From NCBI RefSeq assembly GCF_020151015.1, contig NZ_CP083747.1, positions 186,001-250,000 of the forward strand: a stretch of DNA of 64,000 nt, given 5' to 3'. Below are positions 27,035-35,201 of this stretch, piece after piece (position 1 is the first letter of the stretch; each line of letters opens with the position of its first letter). The notes beneath the pieces are model-generated. The model was not told the DNA's origin and made no database searches. It was given only the letters and a program-made list of their open reading frames with translations. The DNA is from Pseudomonas sp. p1(2021b). GTDB taxonomy: Bacteria; Pseudomonadota; Gammaproteobacteria; Pseudomonadales; Pseudomonadaceae. A program made the translations under genes and the position numbers.

Positions 27035-27256
27035 TCAGAGACCATAAGGCCGGCAGAGTTCGAGTTTATCAGCGAATGCATAGCGCAAAGGTATCTGCCC
27101 AAACGCCGCAAAATTCACCATCATTAGGCAAATCCCCACTATTGCGAAAGGTTTTGCCCAAACTTTCGGCCTAACGAACTGGAAAACAAGAATAAATATC
27201 GCAATTCCGCAGAACCAAACTATTGAATTGCTGCAAGAAAAAGGTGAATCAAGCAT
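27035..27256 (-). CDS. Small membrane protein
   Basis: 73 residues from ATG 27256 (AGGA 5 bases upstream). Two hydrophobic segments: VWFCGIAIFILVFQFV and FAIVGICLMMVNFAAF. Probable inner-membrane protein; AT-rich compared with neighbours. Confidence 0.55.
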   Translation of the reverse strand: MLDSPFSCSNSIVWFCGIAIFILVFQFVRPKVWAKPFAIVGICLMMVNFAAFGQIPLRYAFADKLELCRPYGL

Positions 27257-27386
27257 AACGTTCCTAGTCAACCTGATAAATTAGTTATCAATGGGGCGCC
27301 GCATCGCATGAGACTTGCATCGCTCTATAACTGGGAGCCTGGATTTAACAGAAACCACGTACGTGCATAGTGAGTGCCCTGTGCCG

Positions 27387-27578
27387 TCAGCCGGCGGCGT
27401 CCTCGCAAACGTCACTAATCGCCTCGACCTCGTATTGACTCAGCACTCCGACCAAGAAAATGCCCAGACTGGCACACGCGGCCTTGATATCAGCGGCATC
27501 AATCCGCTGCGGCAACATTCCGCGCTCGGCGCACCAATCGCCGATGGCGTGAATCTGTGGCGTGGTCAGGTTGGCCAT
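27387..27578 (-). CDS. Small hypothetical protein
   Basis: 63 residues, MANLTTPQIHAIGDWCAERG onward, compact alpha-helical. The stretch 27579-27728 downstream of the next gene is GC-rich, with a G-run, and shows no gene. Confidence 0.5.
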   Translation of the reverse strand: MANLTTPQIHAIGDWCAERGMLPQRIDAADIKAACASLGIFLVGVLSQYEVEAISDVCEDAAG

Positions 27579-27728
27579 GTTGCGTTTCTCCTGTCGGGCG
27601 CAGCCGCGAAAGCGACGGCGGGATCCTCGATATAAAAAATGGATGGGGGGGTCGGGTCAGTCTATGGGCCGGGGGCGGCGTAACCAGGTGGGCGGGCGTA
27701 GGCCCGAGCCCTTGCGCCCGCGCAAAAT

Positions 27729-27983
27729 TTAGAGGCCGAGCGTTTCCTTGCGCGTTTCGGCCATTGATCCAATTAGCAAGTTCAGGGCAGAAACCTCCTC
27801 AGCACTTACCAGAGTCGGGTGAAGAGCGCGCACACGGTCATACAGCGCCGAACGCTGCTCAATTACCGCCATAAAGTCAGGCGCCTGGCCAAGCGCTGCG
27901 ATTGCTTGATGCAGCGCTACCAGATCCGTCAAACGGGAACGCTCAAAGCTGTCAGGCGCCGCGGGGTGGTTATTGGACTGCAT
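27729..27983 (-). CDS. Small helical hypothetical protein
   Basis: 84 residues from ATG 27983 (AGGAGATC upstream). All-helical (RLTDLVALHQAIAALGQAPD ... SALNLLIGSMAETRK). Followed upstream by similar small genes in one leftward cluster. Confidence 0.55.
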   Translation of the reverse strand: MQSNNHPAAPDSFERSRLTDLVALHQAIAALGQAPDFMAVIEQRSALYDRVRALHPTLVSAEEVSALNLLIGSMAETRKETLGL

Positions 27984-28014
27984 GGTGATCTCCTGCTCAA
28001 TTGAACGACTCTGG

Positions 28015-28251
28015 TCAGATTTCGCTACTGCCAATCCATTCGCCGCCGAGGTAGCCATCGGCCCCGTCGCGGGTTATTGCCACATGCTCGTACGCAACGG
28101 TTATCAGCTGCTGATGCGTCCAGCCCGTTGGGGGTGCGGCAATGGCTAGGAGCACATCGCCTGCGAGAGAACGGATTTCAAAAGCTGCATGCTTCACCGC
28201 AGAAAGCACGTCTGGCTCACCTGGGCGCTGGTCAGTTACAAGATTCAACAT
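28015..28251 (-). CDS. Small hypothetical protein
   Basis: 78 residues from ATG 28251 (MLNLVTDQRPGEPDVL). Ends GYLGGEWIGSSEI. The 31-bp gap to the next gene suggests an operon. No family recognised. Confidence 0.5.
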   Translation of the reverse strand: MLNLVTDQRPGEPDVLSAVKHAAFEIRSLAGDVLLAIAAPPTGWTHQQLITVAYEHVAITRDGADGYLGGEWIGSSEI

Positions 28252-28265
28252 GGCGTTATCCGTCG

Positions 28266-28679
28266 CTACTCGGCTTGCGGCCGAAGCGTGTAGACGGCAT
28301 GGCACTCGCTGCAATCCACCGCATACGCTGTGATGGGTGTAATAGCGAATACGCCGCCGCTATTCAGCAAGGGCCACACCTCAGCTTTGTATTCGTTGCG
28401 GTGACCACACCATGGACATGGCACGGTAAGGCTCGAAAGCCCAGACGTAATCACAGGTGCTACTTCTGCCGGCGCTGATGACTGTTCCTGAACCTCAAAG
28501 CGATGCTTACAACTGCAGCACTCAAACAGGTGCACACCGTCTGGCAGCTGCTGGCTGCCTTCTGGGTGCTCAGCTACCTGCCGGCCAAGCGCACCGGGTT
28601 TACACGCCGGATTGGTACAGAACCCTTGCAGGTGATGCCCGTAGTTCTCAGTATTTCCTGTGATGCGATCCAGCTTCAT
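28266..28679 (-). CDS. Protein with multiple zinc-ribbon-like cysteine pairs
   Basis: 137 residues. Cysteine groups CTNPACKPG (21-29), FECCSCKHRF (52-61), CPWCGHRNE (88-96) and CSECH (123-127) suggest two zinc ribbons. Such small ribbon proteins usually bind nucleic acid or a protein partner; neither is evident here. Confidence 0.6.
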   Translation of the reverse strand: MKLDRITGNTENYGHHLQGFCTNPACKPGALGRQVAEHPEGSQQLPDGVHLFECCSCKHRFEVQEQSSAPAEVAPVITSGLSSLTVPCPWCGHRNEYKAEVWPLLNSGGVFAITPITAYAVDCSECHAVYTLRPQAE

Positions 28680-28750
28680 GCCTCACCTTCATGTCTCGGC
28701 GGCCACGCCTGCCACTGTGATTCGGGAGCTTTCACCGTGTGCGGTACCGC

Positions 28751-29377
28751 TCATTCATCGTACTCGGGATCGGTCCATTCGTTGCCAAAGGGGCATACCC
28801 AAATAATCCTGGGGAACCGAAATCGCGGAAGTATTTCAGCGAACGTCAACTTGACGTCCGGCGCATCCTCAAAGCTTGTGCGCCGCGAGCTCGCAGGGTC
28901 GGGAATGTGTTCTTCCACTAGCCTGGGATCGGCCCATCCGCCTGGGAACTCGCCCCCTTCGGCCTCGACCACGGCCAACGCCTGCTCCACTGAACGGGCG
29001 ACGACCACATAGTCGTCGCCGATGCACCAAGCGCGCAGAGGCAAGTGGCGCTCCAACTCTTCCAACCGCAGCAGTTCTTCAACGCTCTGCAGCGCTGCAG
29101 CGGCTTCCGCATTATCAGGGGCTGCGTCGACAGCCAGGCGTCGCTGGGCGAGCTGATCGAACCAAAACAGATGGTTGAAATAGACCGCAGCGTCGGCAGC
29201 TTCATGAGCCTGGGCACCCTTACGCACTGCCCATGCGTCGGCCACCGAACCGGTACCTGAAGCAGTTAGCCATTGGCTACGTTCGACGTCGGGCATGCAG
29301 TTCCACCATGCCATACCCGCCGCCTCATCGGCGGTTGGCGAGCGCTCCGAAGAATCTGCTTGCGGGGATACTGTCAT
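28751..29377 (-). CDS. Hypothetical protein
   Basis: 208 residues. N-terminal half helical (EEAAAALQSVEELLRLEELE), C-terminal part ending RFPRIIWVCPFGNEWTDPEY. Soluble. No recognised motif. Confidence 0.6.
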   Translation of the reverse strand: MTVSPQADSSERSPTADEAAGMAWWNCMPDVERSQWLTASGTGSVADAWAVRKGAQAHEAADAAVYFNHLFWFDQLAQRRLAVDAAPDNAEAAAALQSVEELLRLEELERHLPLRAWCIGDDYVVVARSVEQALAVVEAEGGEFPGGWADPRLVEEHIPDPASSRRTSFEDAPDVKLTFAEILPRFRFPRIIWVCPFGNEWTDPEYDE

Positions 29378-29484
29378 GGCATGCCTCCTGTCGCAGTCAA
29401 ATGATGAGGCGCGATAACCGCGCCTTTACACACTGCTTGCCCTGCCAACGGCCGAGCAAGGCAGGAGCAGCGGGTCTAGTGAGG

Positions 29485-29862
29485 TTAGCGGCTCGACTCG
29501 GCCATTTTACCAAGGTCACTGAGAATCTTCGGAACGACCACAGATAATTTGCCAGGCTTCAGTGCAGCGTCTCTGATCGTGGTGGCAACATCTTCGTCGC
29601 GCCAATAGTTCTCAACAATCGTCGCAGATGCTTCGGCCTGCCCGTAGACGTAATTATTGAGCAGGACCCCTGGCAGATGATCCAACACAAAACCCATTGC
29701 TACGCGCCCGTGCAGCTCAACGCAGGCCTCCAGCAGGGTTGTCATTTGATCAAAGCGCCCATCTTTCGCCAGCTCGCGTAGGGCTCCAAAAGCTGGCTCG
29801 CTGATGTGTTTGCCGTCCCAGCCTTGAAAAAACTCGGTAACGATCTCTTCTAACGCCCGCAT
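29485..29862 (-). CDS. Hypothetical helical protein
   Basis: 125 residues, predominantly helical, no membrane segment (MRALEEIVTEFFQGWDGKHI at the N-terminus). Isolated within the leftward run by about 100 bp on either side. Confidence 0.55.
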   Translation of the reverse strand: MRALEEIVTEFFQGWDGKHISEPAFGALRELAKDGRFDQMTTLLEACVELHGRVAMGFVLDHLPGVLLNNYVYGQAEASATIVENYWRDEDVATTIRDAALKPGKLSVVVPKILSDLGKMAESSR

Positions 29863-29959
29863 CCTGCTGCCTCACTGAAATGGGTTAAATAGGGGTGAAA
29901 GCTGCCTATCTTATGCCTGAGAGCCCCGAAATTGCATTGACGGCAATTTCATGGCTTCC

Positions 29960-30262
29960 CTATGGTTCAAACGTTGTGTTGAGCAGGTCGAAAAAGCGAT
30001 CCTTCTTGGCAACGTGTTCTGGCTGCTGCCTAACGATTCGCTCCAATGCCGAACGATGCTCAGGCGTTTTGCTGACAACCTGCTGAGCGTGTTTTTCTGC
30101 TCGATCAAGAGCGGCAGAATGGCTGATAGCAGCCTTGTCACCCGCGCTACACAACAGGCGATGCCAGAGGCTTCTGTAGCTCGTCTGAACCAAAGCCCAT
30201 TTGTAAGCTGCCAGTGCGGCGCATACTTCGCCTTCAATGGGGTCTGTCGTGGATTGGCGCAT
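29960..30262 (-). CDS. Small hypothetical protein
   Basis: 100 residues; basic C-terminal half (ERIVRQQPEHVAKKDRFFDL). ATG 30262. No family recognised. Confidence 0.5.
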   Translation of the reverse strand: MRQSTTDPIEGEVCAALAAYKWALVQTSYRSLWHRLLCSAGDKAAISHSAALDRAEKHAQQVVSKTPEHRSALERIVRQQPEHVAKKDRFFDLLNTTFEP

Positions 30263-30301
30263 AGTGGAATTGTCCGTTATCTGGGGTGATTGATGGCAGC
30301 G

Positions 30302-30655
30302 TTACGCCGCGAACATCGTCAGCGCCACTATGAACAGACCGCCAAGCGTGAATGCTTTGAGAAGCCAAAGAAACGCATTATCACTGGCGGCCTCTCCCCT
30401 CTCCAACGAGAAGAACGCAACGGCTTCAATTGCTACTAGCGCCGTAAAGGCAATCACCCTCACGCCGAAGGCATCAAAAATCGCCCAAACGACAAGGGCA
30501 ATTAGCCAGAAAACTAGAATACCAGGTAACACAGGCACCTTCGTGCCGCCAATCCTAAAATTTGCTGATGACAAAGCGCCGGCTGATTTCAGGAGGGTTG
30601 CAAAGAAAAAATACAATGCAGCGGCTGCGAGCAGCACATAAGTAAGTTGGTTCAA
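30302..30655 (-). CDS. Integral membrane protein
   Basis: 117 residues with about four hydrophobic segments (residues 5-24, 44-62, 66-84, 93-115). Its start overlaps the end of the gene before it (ATGA-type), so the two small membrane proteins are co-translated and may form a complex. Confidence 0.6.
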   Translation of the reverse strand: MNQLTYVLLAAAALYFFFATLLKSAGALSSANFRIGGTKVPVLPGILVFWLIALVVWAIFDAFGVRVIAFTALVAIEAVAFFSLERGEAASDNAFLWLLKAFTLGGLFIVALTMFAA

Positions 30656-30837
30656 TTCGATTTAATTCCCGAAATACTACGGGCCATATATGACGCCAAG
30701 ACAAAGAACAGTAACGCACTGATGTGCTCAGAACGGCTGTCAAGTGCTATCAGGATGAACCAGATCACGGCCGCACCGAAAAACGAAAGAACGCGATTTC
30801 TTGTCACTGGACGGGTTGGATCCATTTCTCTTCTCAT
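30652..30837 (-). CDS. Small membrane protein
   Basis: 61 residues; two hydrophobic segments (LSFFGAAVIWFILIAL and ISALLFFVLASYMA). Overlaps the following membrane-protein gene by 4 bases. Confidence 0.55.
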   Translation of the reverse strand: MRREMDPTRPVTRNRVLSFFGAAVIWFILIALDSRSEHISALLFFVLASYMARSISGIKSN

Positions 30838-30943
30838 ACAGGTCCCTTATGGTTATGCGGGCGCGAAAATCACACCTGTCTCTACGGCCTCGGTCCCGGT
30901 TTATCAGGCCGGGGCTTGGGGTACACCTGAGCGTTTACCGTGA

Positions 30944-31243
30944 TCAGTTCCTGGTGTTCGTTTTCAACACGGTTTGGATGGCATCAGCACTGAGTTGCGG
31001 CGCTCTCTGCCCCTCATCAACCATGAGATTTGGCCGCTCTGCCCGGGAGATCTGTACACGAAGCTGGTTGAGGGCATTGTCGATCTTCTGTTCAGCAGCT
31101 TTGAATTCTTTGTCGGACGCTTCCCCAGGCACGAAGGAAACGCTCTCGTGCCCCCAGCTCAGAATTAGCAAGTCGCGCAGGGTCAGCTTCACCGAAATTT
31201 CGGTGTCCAGGTCCGCTTCGGAATAGTTGTTCAGGGTACTCAT
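30944..31243 (-). CDS. Hypothetical protein
   Basis: 99 residues from ATG 31243 (AGGAACAG upstream). Helical C-terminal half. It lies just downstream of the IS5-family insertion, which has separated it from the gene 32484-32909 and probably from its original promoter. Confidence 0.55.
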   Translation of the reverse strand: MSTLNNYSEADLDTEISVKLTLRDLLILSWGHESVSFVPGEASDKEFKAAEQKIDNALNQLRVQISRAERPNLMVDEGQRAPQLSADAIQTVLKTNTRN

Positions 31244-31291
31244 CCACACTGTTCCTTTCCGGTGATGGTCGGGGTCATCGTAGGTCTTTAG

Positions 31292-32483
31292 GGAAGGTCT
31301 GAAGTAACCCTGTATTTCCGGTCGACTTCAGCCCTTGCTGCTTTTGAAAGCGGGCCGTCGATCAAAATCGACCAGGTAACCCGCTCAGTTCTCCGTTTTT
31401 GGCCGCCGCGAGCACCTCGCAGCAGCCATTTTCCGCATTACAGGTGCACCTGTCCTGCGGTAGTCAGCAAATGTCGGCGCGCCATCCATAGGTTCGACAG
31501 CGCGAACAGCGTCACCAGCTGAGCGGTGTTCTTGGCCAGGCCACGGAAGCGCACCTTCACGTAACCGAACTGGCGCTTGATCACTCGAAACGGGTGCTCG
31601 ACCTTCGCTCGCACTTGTGCCTTGGCCTTCTCGATCTTGCGCTTGGCTTTGTACAGGGCGCTGCGTTTATCGAGCTTCTTGTAGGTGCTGCGGCGTGCTG
31701 CGACCTGCCAGATCACTTCGCGGCCCGCATGTTCGGGGCGCTTTTCGACGCCGGTGTAGCCGGCATCGGCGCAGACGACGTTCTCGTTACCGTGCAGCAG
31801 TTTGTCGACCTGGGTGATATCCGCCACGTTGGCTGCCGTGCCTACCACGCTGTGTACCAGCCCCGACTCATCATCCACGCCGATGTGCGCCTTCATGCCA
31901 AAGTAATACTGGTTCCCTTTCTTGCTCTGGTGCATTTCCGGGTCGCGCTTGCCGTCCTGGTTCTTGGTCGAGCTGGGTGCGTGGATCAGTGTGGCATCGA
32001 CGATAGTGCCCTGGCGCAGCGACAGGCCGCGATCCCCCAGGTAGCCATTGATTACGCCGAGGATGCCGGCTGCCAGCTCATGTTTCTCCAGCAAACGACG
32101 GAAGTTGAGGATGGTGGTTTCGTCGGGAATGCGCTCCAGGCTCAGCCCGGCGAACTGACGCAGGATGGTCGTCTCGTAGAGCGCTTCTTCCATGGCCGGG
32201 TCGCTGTAGCCGAACCAGTTCTGCATCAGATGGATACGTAACATGGCCATCAGCGGATAGGCTGGACGACCACCTTCACCCTTTGGGTAGTGTGGCTCGA
32301 TCAGGGCAATCAATCCCTTCCACGGCACCACCTGATCCATCTCGATCAGGAACAATTCCTTACGGGTCTGCTTGCGCTTGCCGGCGTACTCGGCGTCGGC
32401 GAAGGTCATCTGCTTCATGGAAAAACTCGGCTGGCGGGATCGGCGTATTTCACCAGATTCGGGAAGTCTTTTTCAGACCTTCC
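31292..32483 (-). mobile_element. IS5-family insertion sequence with TTAG duplication
   Basis: 1192 bp, inverted ends GGAAGGTCTGAA / TTCAGACCTTCC, flanked by TTAG at 31288-31291 and 32484-32487, matching the YTAR target preference of the IS5 group. The right-hand TTAG supplies the stop codon of gene 32484-32909, which therefore remains intact. Confidence 0.9.
31438..32418 (-). CDS. IS5-family transposase
   Basis: 326 residues. Typical IS5-group N-terminus (KQMTFADAEYAGKRKQTRKE), DDE residues in GTIVDATLIHAPSSTKN and ENVVCADAGYTGVEKR, and a C-terminal ERE-type block (AKVEHPFRVIKRQFGYVK). Complete single frame. Confidence 0.92.
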   Translation of the reverse strand: MKQMTFADAEYAGKRKQTRKELFLIEMDQVVPWKGLIALIEPHYPKGEGGRPAYPLMAMLRIHLMQNWFGYSDPAMEEALYETTILRQFAGLSLERIPDETTILNFRRLLEKHELAAGILGVINGYLGDRGLSLRQGTIVDATLIHAPSSTKNQDGKRDPEMHQSKKGNQYYFGMKAHIGVDDESGLVHSVVGTAANVADITQVDKLLHGNENVVCADAGYTGVEKRPEHAGREVIWQVAARRSTYKKLDKRSALYKAKRKIEKAKAQVRAKVEHPFRVIKRQFGYVKVRFRGLAKNTAQLVTLFALSNLWMARRHLLTTAGQVHL

Positions 32484-32909
32484 TTAGGTTTTTTCTTCAG
32501 TCTTCTGAAACTCTTCCAGTTTGAGACGCGCAGCTGCGTAGAAGCACAGGGCGCAAAGGCCCCCAGTGCCTCCCGCAAAAACTGCCAGTGAATCGATCAT
32601 TGCGAGTGGAGTGCCGGCCAGCGGATGGAACGTCTTAGCAATCACAGCCATACCACCGGAAGCCAGGAGTACCCACGGCGCGACACGACAGATCATGGTC
32701 AGGCTGGCCTTGTGCTGTTCAATCGCCGCACTTTCCTCAGATTCGATGATCCTTACTGCAGCCACGTTGACATCGAGCTGCAGGCCCCATGCATGCTGGA
32801 GGACAGGGCTATTGTCCTCGGTAACCTTCGCTGCGATGTCGCGGGGGATCTGACCCTTACTTGCTACAGCTTCCACGACCGCCTGCTTCCAATCGGCGTA
32901 CTCATTCAT
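32484..32909 (-). CDS. Small membrane protein
   Basis: 141 residues from ATG 32909. A soluble N-terminal half (DWKQAVVEAVASKGQIPRDI) precedes two membrane segments (about 84-104 and 109-129) and a charged tail. Expressed from the ACGTGTTA-class promoter at 33009-33028. Confidence 0.6.
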   Translation of the reverse strand: MNEYADWKQAVVEAVASKGQIPRDIAAKVTEDNSPVLQHAWGLQLDVNVAAVRIIESEESAAIEQHKASLTMICRVAPWVLLASGGMAVIAKTFHPLAGTPLAMIDSLAVFAGGTGGLCALCFYAAARLKLEEFQKTEEKT

Positions 32910-33008
32910 CGGTATTTTCCCTTCGACTTTGGGCGTTGACACCAAGTCGCTCAGTCACTCGGCATCGGCATGCGCGGAGTGCTTCGCGCAAAATGAAATC
33001 CAACGAAG

Positions 33009-33028
33009 CGTAACACGTACGCATAATA
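33009..33028 (-). promoter_or_regulatory. Promoter -10 region of the ACGTGTTATG class
   Basis: On the minus strand TATTATGCGTACGTGTTACG, with -10 TATTAT; about 100 bp before ATG 32909. No convincing -35 at the usual distance. Confidence 0.5.
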
Positions 33029-33158
33029 CTAGTAAATTAAGTTGACGCCGGTGCAAGCGCATCGCATACGGCGCGGGTTGCGCTTTCACAAAACAGCTGC
33101 ACGCGCAGACCGCCCGCCCAGGCTCCAGTCCAGGTAACCAGAGGAAACCGCCAACCAT

Positions 33159-33183
33159 AAAAAACCCCAGCCTTGGCCGGGGT
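33159..33183 (-). terminator. Rho-independent terminator
   Basis: ACCCC-GCC/GGC-GGGGT hairpin with six T on the minus strand, ending the dnaB gene cluster just after the 44-residue gene 33195-33329. Confidence 0.7.
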
Positions 33184-33194
33184 GGGTGAAGCGT

Positions 33195-33329
33195 TTACTG
33201 AAAGCTGACCACGCAACAGGGGTACTCGTCAGAGCTGCGTGCGGTGATGGCTAAGCGGAAAAGACCCTGGACATCAGTCTGCCGGGGTTTTCCTTTGATC
33301 AGGACCAGGACCTGCAGCCGAGGCTTCAT
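33195..33329 (-). CDS. Very small protein coupled to the upstream gene
   Basis: 44 residues: MKPRLQVLVLIKGKPRQTDV then QGLFRLAITARSSDEYPCCV. The ATG overlaps the TGA of gene 33326-33577 (ATGA), and a terminator begins 12 bases after its stop, so it fits as the last gene of the operon. Beta-rich, possibly a small nucleic-acid-binding or antitoxin-like protein; no evidence for either. Confidence 0.55.
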   Translation of the reverse strand: MKPRLQVLVLIKGKPRQTDVQGLFRLAITARSSDEYPCCVVSFQ

Positions 33330-33577
33330 TGGCGTGATGCCAGTTCAGCTCGGCGGGCGGCGGGCGAGGGAGTTTCTTTGATCAGGCGAGCAAGGAAGGC
33401 TGTGTAACTGGCCTGCTCGTTGATGTGCATGATGTGCTCTATAAAGTCTTTTCGCTTCCGCTCCAACCACTGCTCAGCTGCGACACCTTGGCAAGGAAGG
33501 CGCTGCGTGTAGAGGACGTAGTCGTCGAGAGCTACCTGTTGGGGCCAGGTCAGTTCAGATACGTTCAGGTTGTGCAT
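33326..33577 (-). CDS. Small helical protein behind the structured leader
   Basis: 83 residues from ATG 33577; GGAG of the leader element lies 8 bases upstream. Helical throughout (EQWLERKRKDFIEHIMHINE). In this copy the leader frame (MLNVEHLLDTKPTSSWRC) is in phase with the gene, so a leader-fusion product is possible. Downstream of dnaB; role unknown. Confidence 0.6.
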   Translation of the reverse strand: MHNLNVSELTWPQQVALDDYVLYTQRLPCQGVAAEQWLERKRKDFIEHIMHINEQASYTAFLARLIKETPSPAARRAELASRQ

Positions 33578-33580
33578 GTG

Positions 33581-33636
33581 GCATCTCCAGGAGGATGTAG
33601 GCTTCGTATCCAGGAGATGCTCAACATTGAGCATGA
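33581..33636 (-). promoter_or_regulatory. Structured leader element, copy 2
   Basis: Differs at 5 of 56 positions from the leader of the DndC-like gene. Here GCATCTCC pairs perfectly with GGAGATGC (8 bp), hiding the ribosome binding site, while the overlapping hairpin ATGCTC/GAGCAT would free it. Confidence 0.5.
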
Positions 33637-33745
33637 AAGCAGCAGGGCATGATGAGCCGCACCCCTCCCGTCCTACCGCGATCATAGCGACCACGTTAGA
33701 GGGCGAGGCTGGGATAGCGGCTGGCACTAACTGATCATGGAGTCA

Positions 33746-35143
33746 TCACTCATCATCGTCGAAGTTGTACATGCCCGGCGCGAGGTTCTCGAAGCGGGTG
33801 TACTTGCCGATGAACGCCAGCCGCACAAAGCCGATAGGGCCGTTACGCTGCTTGCCGATGATGATCTCAGCTACGCCCTTGTGCTCGGTCTCGGGGTGAT
33901 ACACCTCATCCCGGTAAACGAACATGATCACGTCGGCGTCCTGCTCGATCGCACCGGACTCACGCAAGTCGGAGTTCACTGGGCGCTTGTTCGGGCGCTG
34001 CTCCAGGGAGCGGTTCAACTGCGATAGGGCGATGACTGGGCAATTGAATTCCTTGGCCAGGGCCTTGAGGGAACGGGAGATCTCGGAAATCTCATTGGTC
34101 CGGTTGTCGCCGGCAGAGCCCGGGATCTGCATCAACTGCAGGTAGTCGACCATGATCATGCCAATCTCGCCGTGCTCACGGGCCAGGCGCCGGGTGCGCG
34201 CACGCATTTCCGAGGGGCTGATGCCGGCGGTGTCATCGATGAACAGCTTGCGGTTGTTGAGCAGGTTCACCGCTGAGGTCAGTCGCGGCCAGTCATCATC
34301 GTCGAGCTGGCCGGATCGCACCTTGGTCTGGTCGATGCGGCCGAGCGACGACAGCATACGCATGATCAGCGACTCACCTGGCATTTCGAGCGAGAACACC
34401 AGCACCGCCTTCTCGGACCGCAGCACAGCGTTCTCCACCAGGTTCATGGCGAAGGTGGTCTTGCCCATCGAAGGCCGGCCGGCAACGATGATCAGGTCGG
34501 CCGGCTGCAGGCCGCTGGTCTTCTCGTCCAGGTCGGTGAAGCCGGTAGAAACACCGGTGATGTCGCTGTCGGAGTTGAACAGCGTATCGATACGGTCGAT
34601 GGCCATGGTCAGCAGGTCTTTGACACCCACCGGGCCGCCGGTTTTCGGCCGGGCTTCAGCGATCTGGAAAATCTGCCGTTCGGCTTCGTCGAGGATCTCC
34701 GCTGCATTCCGCCCTTCTGGATTGAAGGCACTGTCCGCGATGTCAGTGCTGATGCTGATCAGCTGGCGCAGGGTCGCCCGCTCGCGGATGATCGCAGCGT
34801 AGGCCTTGATGTTGGCCACGGACGGGGTGTTCTTTGCCAGCTCCGCCAGATAGGCCAGTCCGCCGACCTGGCTGCTCAGCCCCTCCTTGTCCAGACGCTC
34901 ATGCAGCGTCACGATGTCAAAAGGCTCGTTCAGGTCGGCCAGCTTTTGAATGGCGCGGAAAATCAGCCGGTGATCGTGTCGGTAGAAGTCGCCATCAGAG
35001 ACCTGATCGAGCACACGCTCCCAGGCGTTGTTATCGAGCATGAGACCACCGAGCACGGACTGCTCAGCCTCGATCGAATGCGGTGGCACCTTCAGCGAGG
35101 AGGTCTGTAGGTCAAGCTGCTCGGAAGCATAATCTTCGTTCAT
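33746..35143 (-). CDS. dnaB: Replicative DNA helicase, DnaB family (copy 1)
   Basis: 465 residues, full length. N-terminal domain (SIEAEQSVLGGLMLDNNAW), linker, and RecA-like C-terminal domain with Walker A GRPSMGKTT (222-230), Walker B IGMIMVDYLQLM and the arginine-finger region NSDLRESGAIEQDADVIMFV. DnaB unwinds DNA at replication forks as a hexamer. Closely resembles a chromosomal pseudomonad DnaB. Its upstream neighbour is a second dnaB. Ends LAPGMYNFDDDE. Confidence 0.92.
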   Translation of the reverse strand: MNEDYASEQLDLQTSSLKVPPHSIEAEQSVLGGLMLDNNAWERVLDQVSDGDFYRHDHRLIFRAIQKLADLNEPFDIVTLHERLDKEGLSSQVGGLAYLAELAKNTPSVANIKAYAAIIRERATLRQLISISTDIADSAFNPEGRNAAEILDEAERQIFQIAEARPKTGGPVGVKDLLTMAIDRIDTLFNSDSDITGVSTGFTDLDEKTSGLQPADLIIVAGRPSMGKTTFAMNLVENAVLRSEKAVLVFSLEMPGESLIMRMLSSLGRIDQTKVRSGQLDDDDWPRLTSAVNLLNNRKLFIDDTAGISPSEMRARTRRLAREHGEIGMIMVDYLQLMQIPGSAGDNRTNEISEISRSLKALAKEFNCPVIALSQLNRSLEQRPNKRPVNSDLRESGAIEQDADVIMFVYRDEVYHPETEHKGVAEIIIGKQRNGPIGFVRLAFIGKYTRFENLAPGMYNFDDDE

Positions 35144-35201
35144 GTGGGCATCTTGTTGAGTGAGTGGGGAGCGCTACCGGTTGGCGAGGTGTCAGCGGGC
35201 T

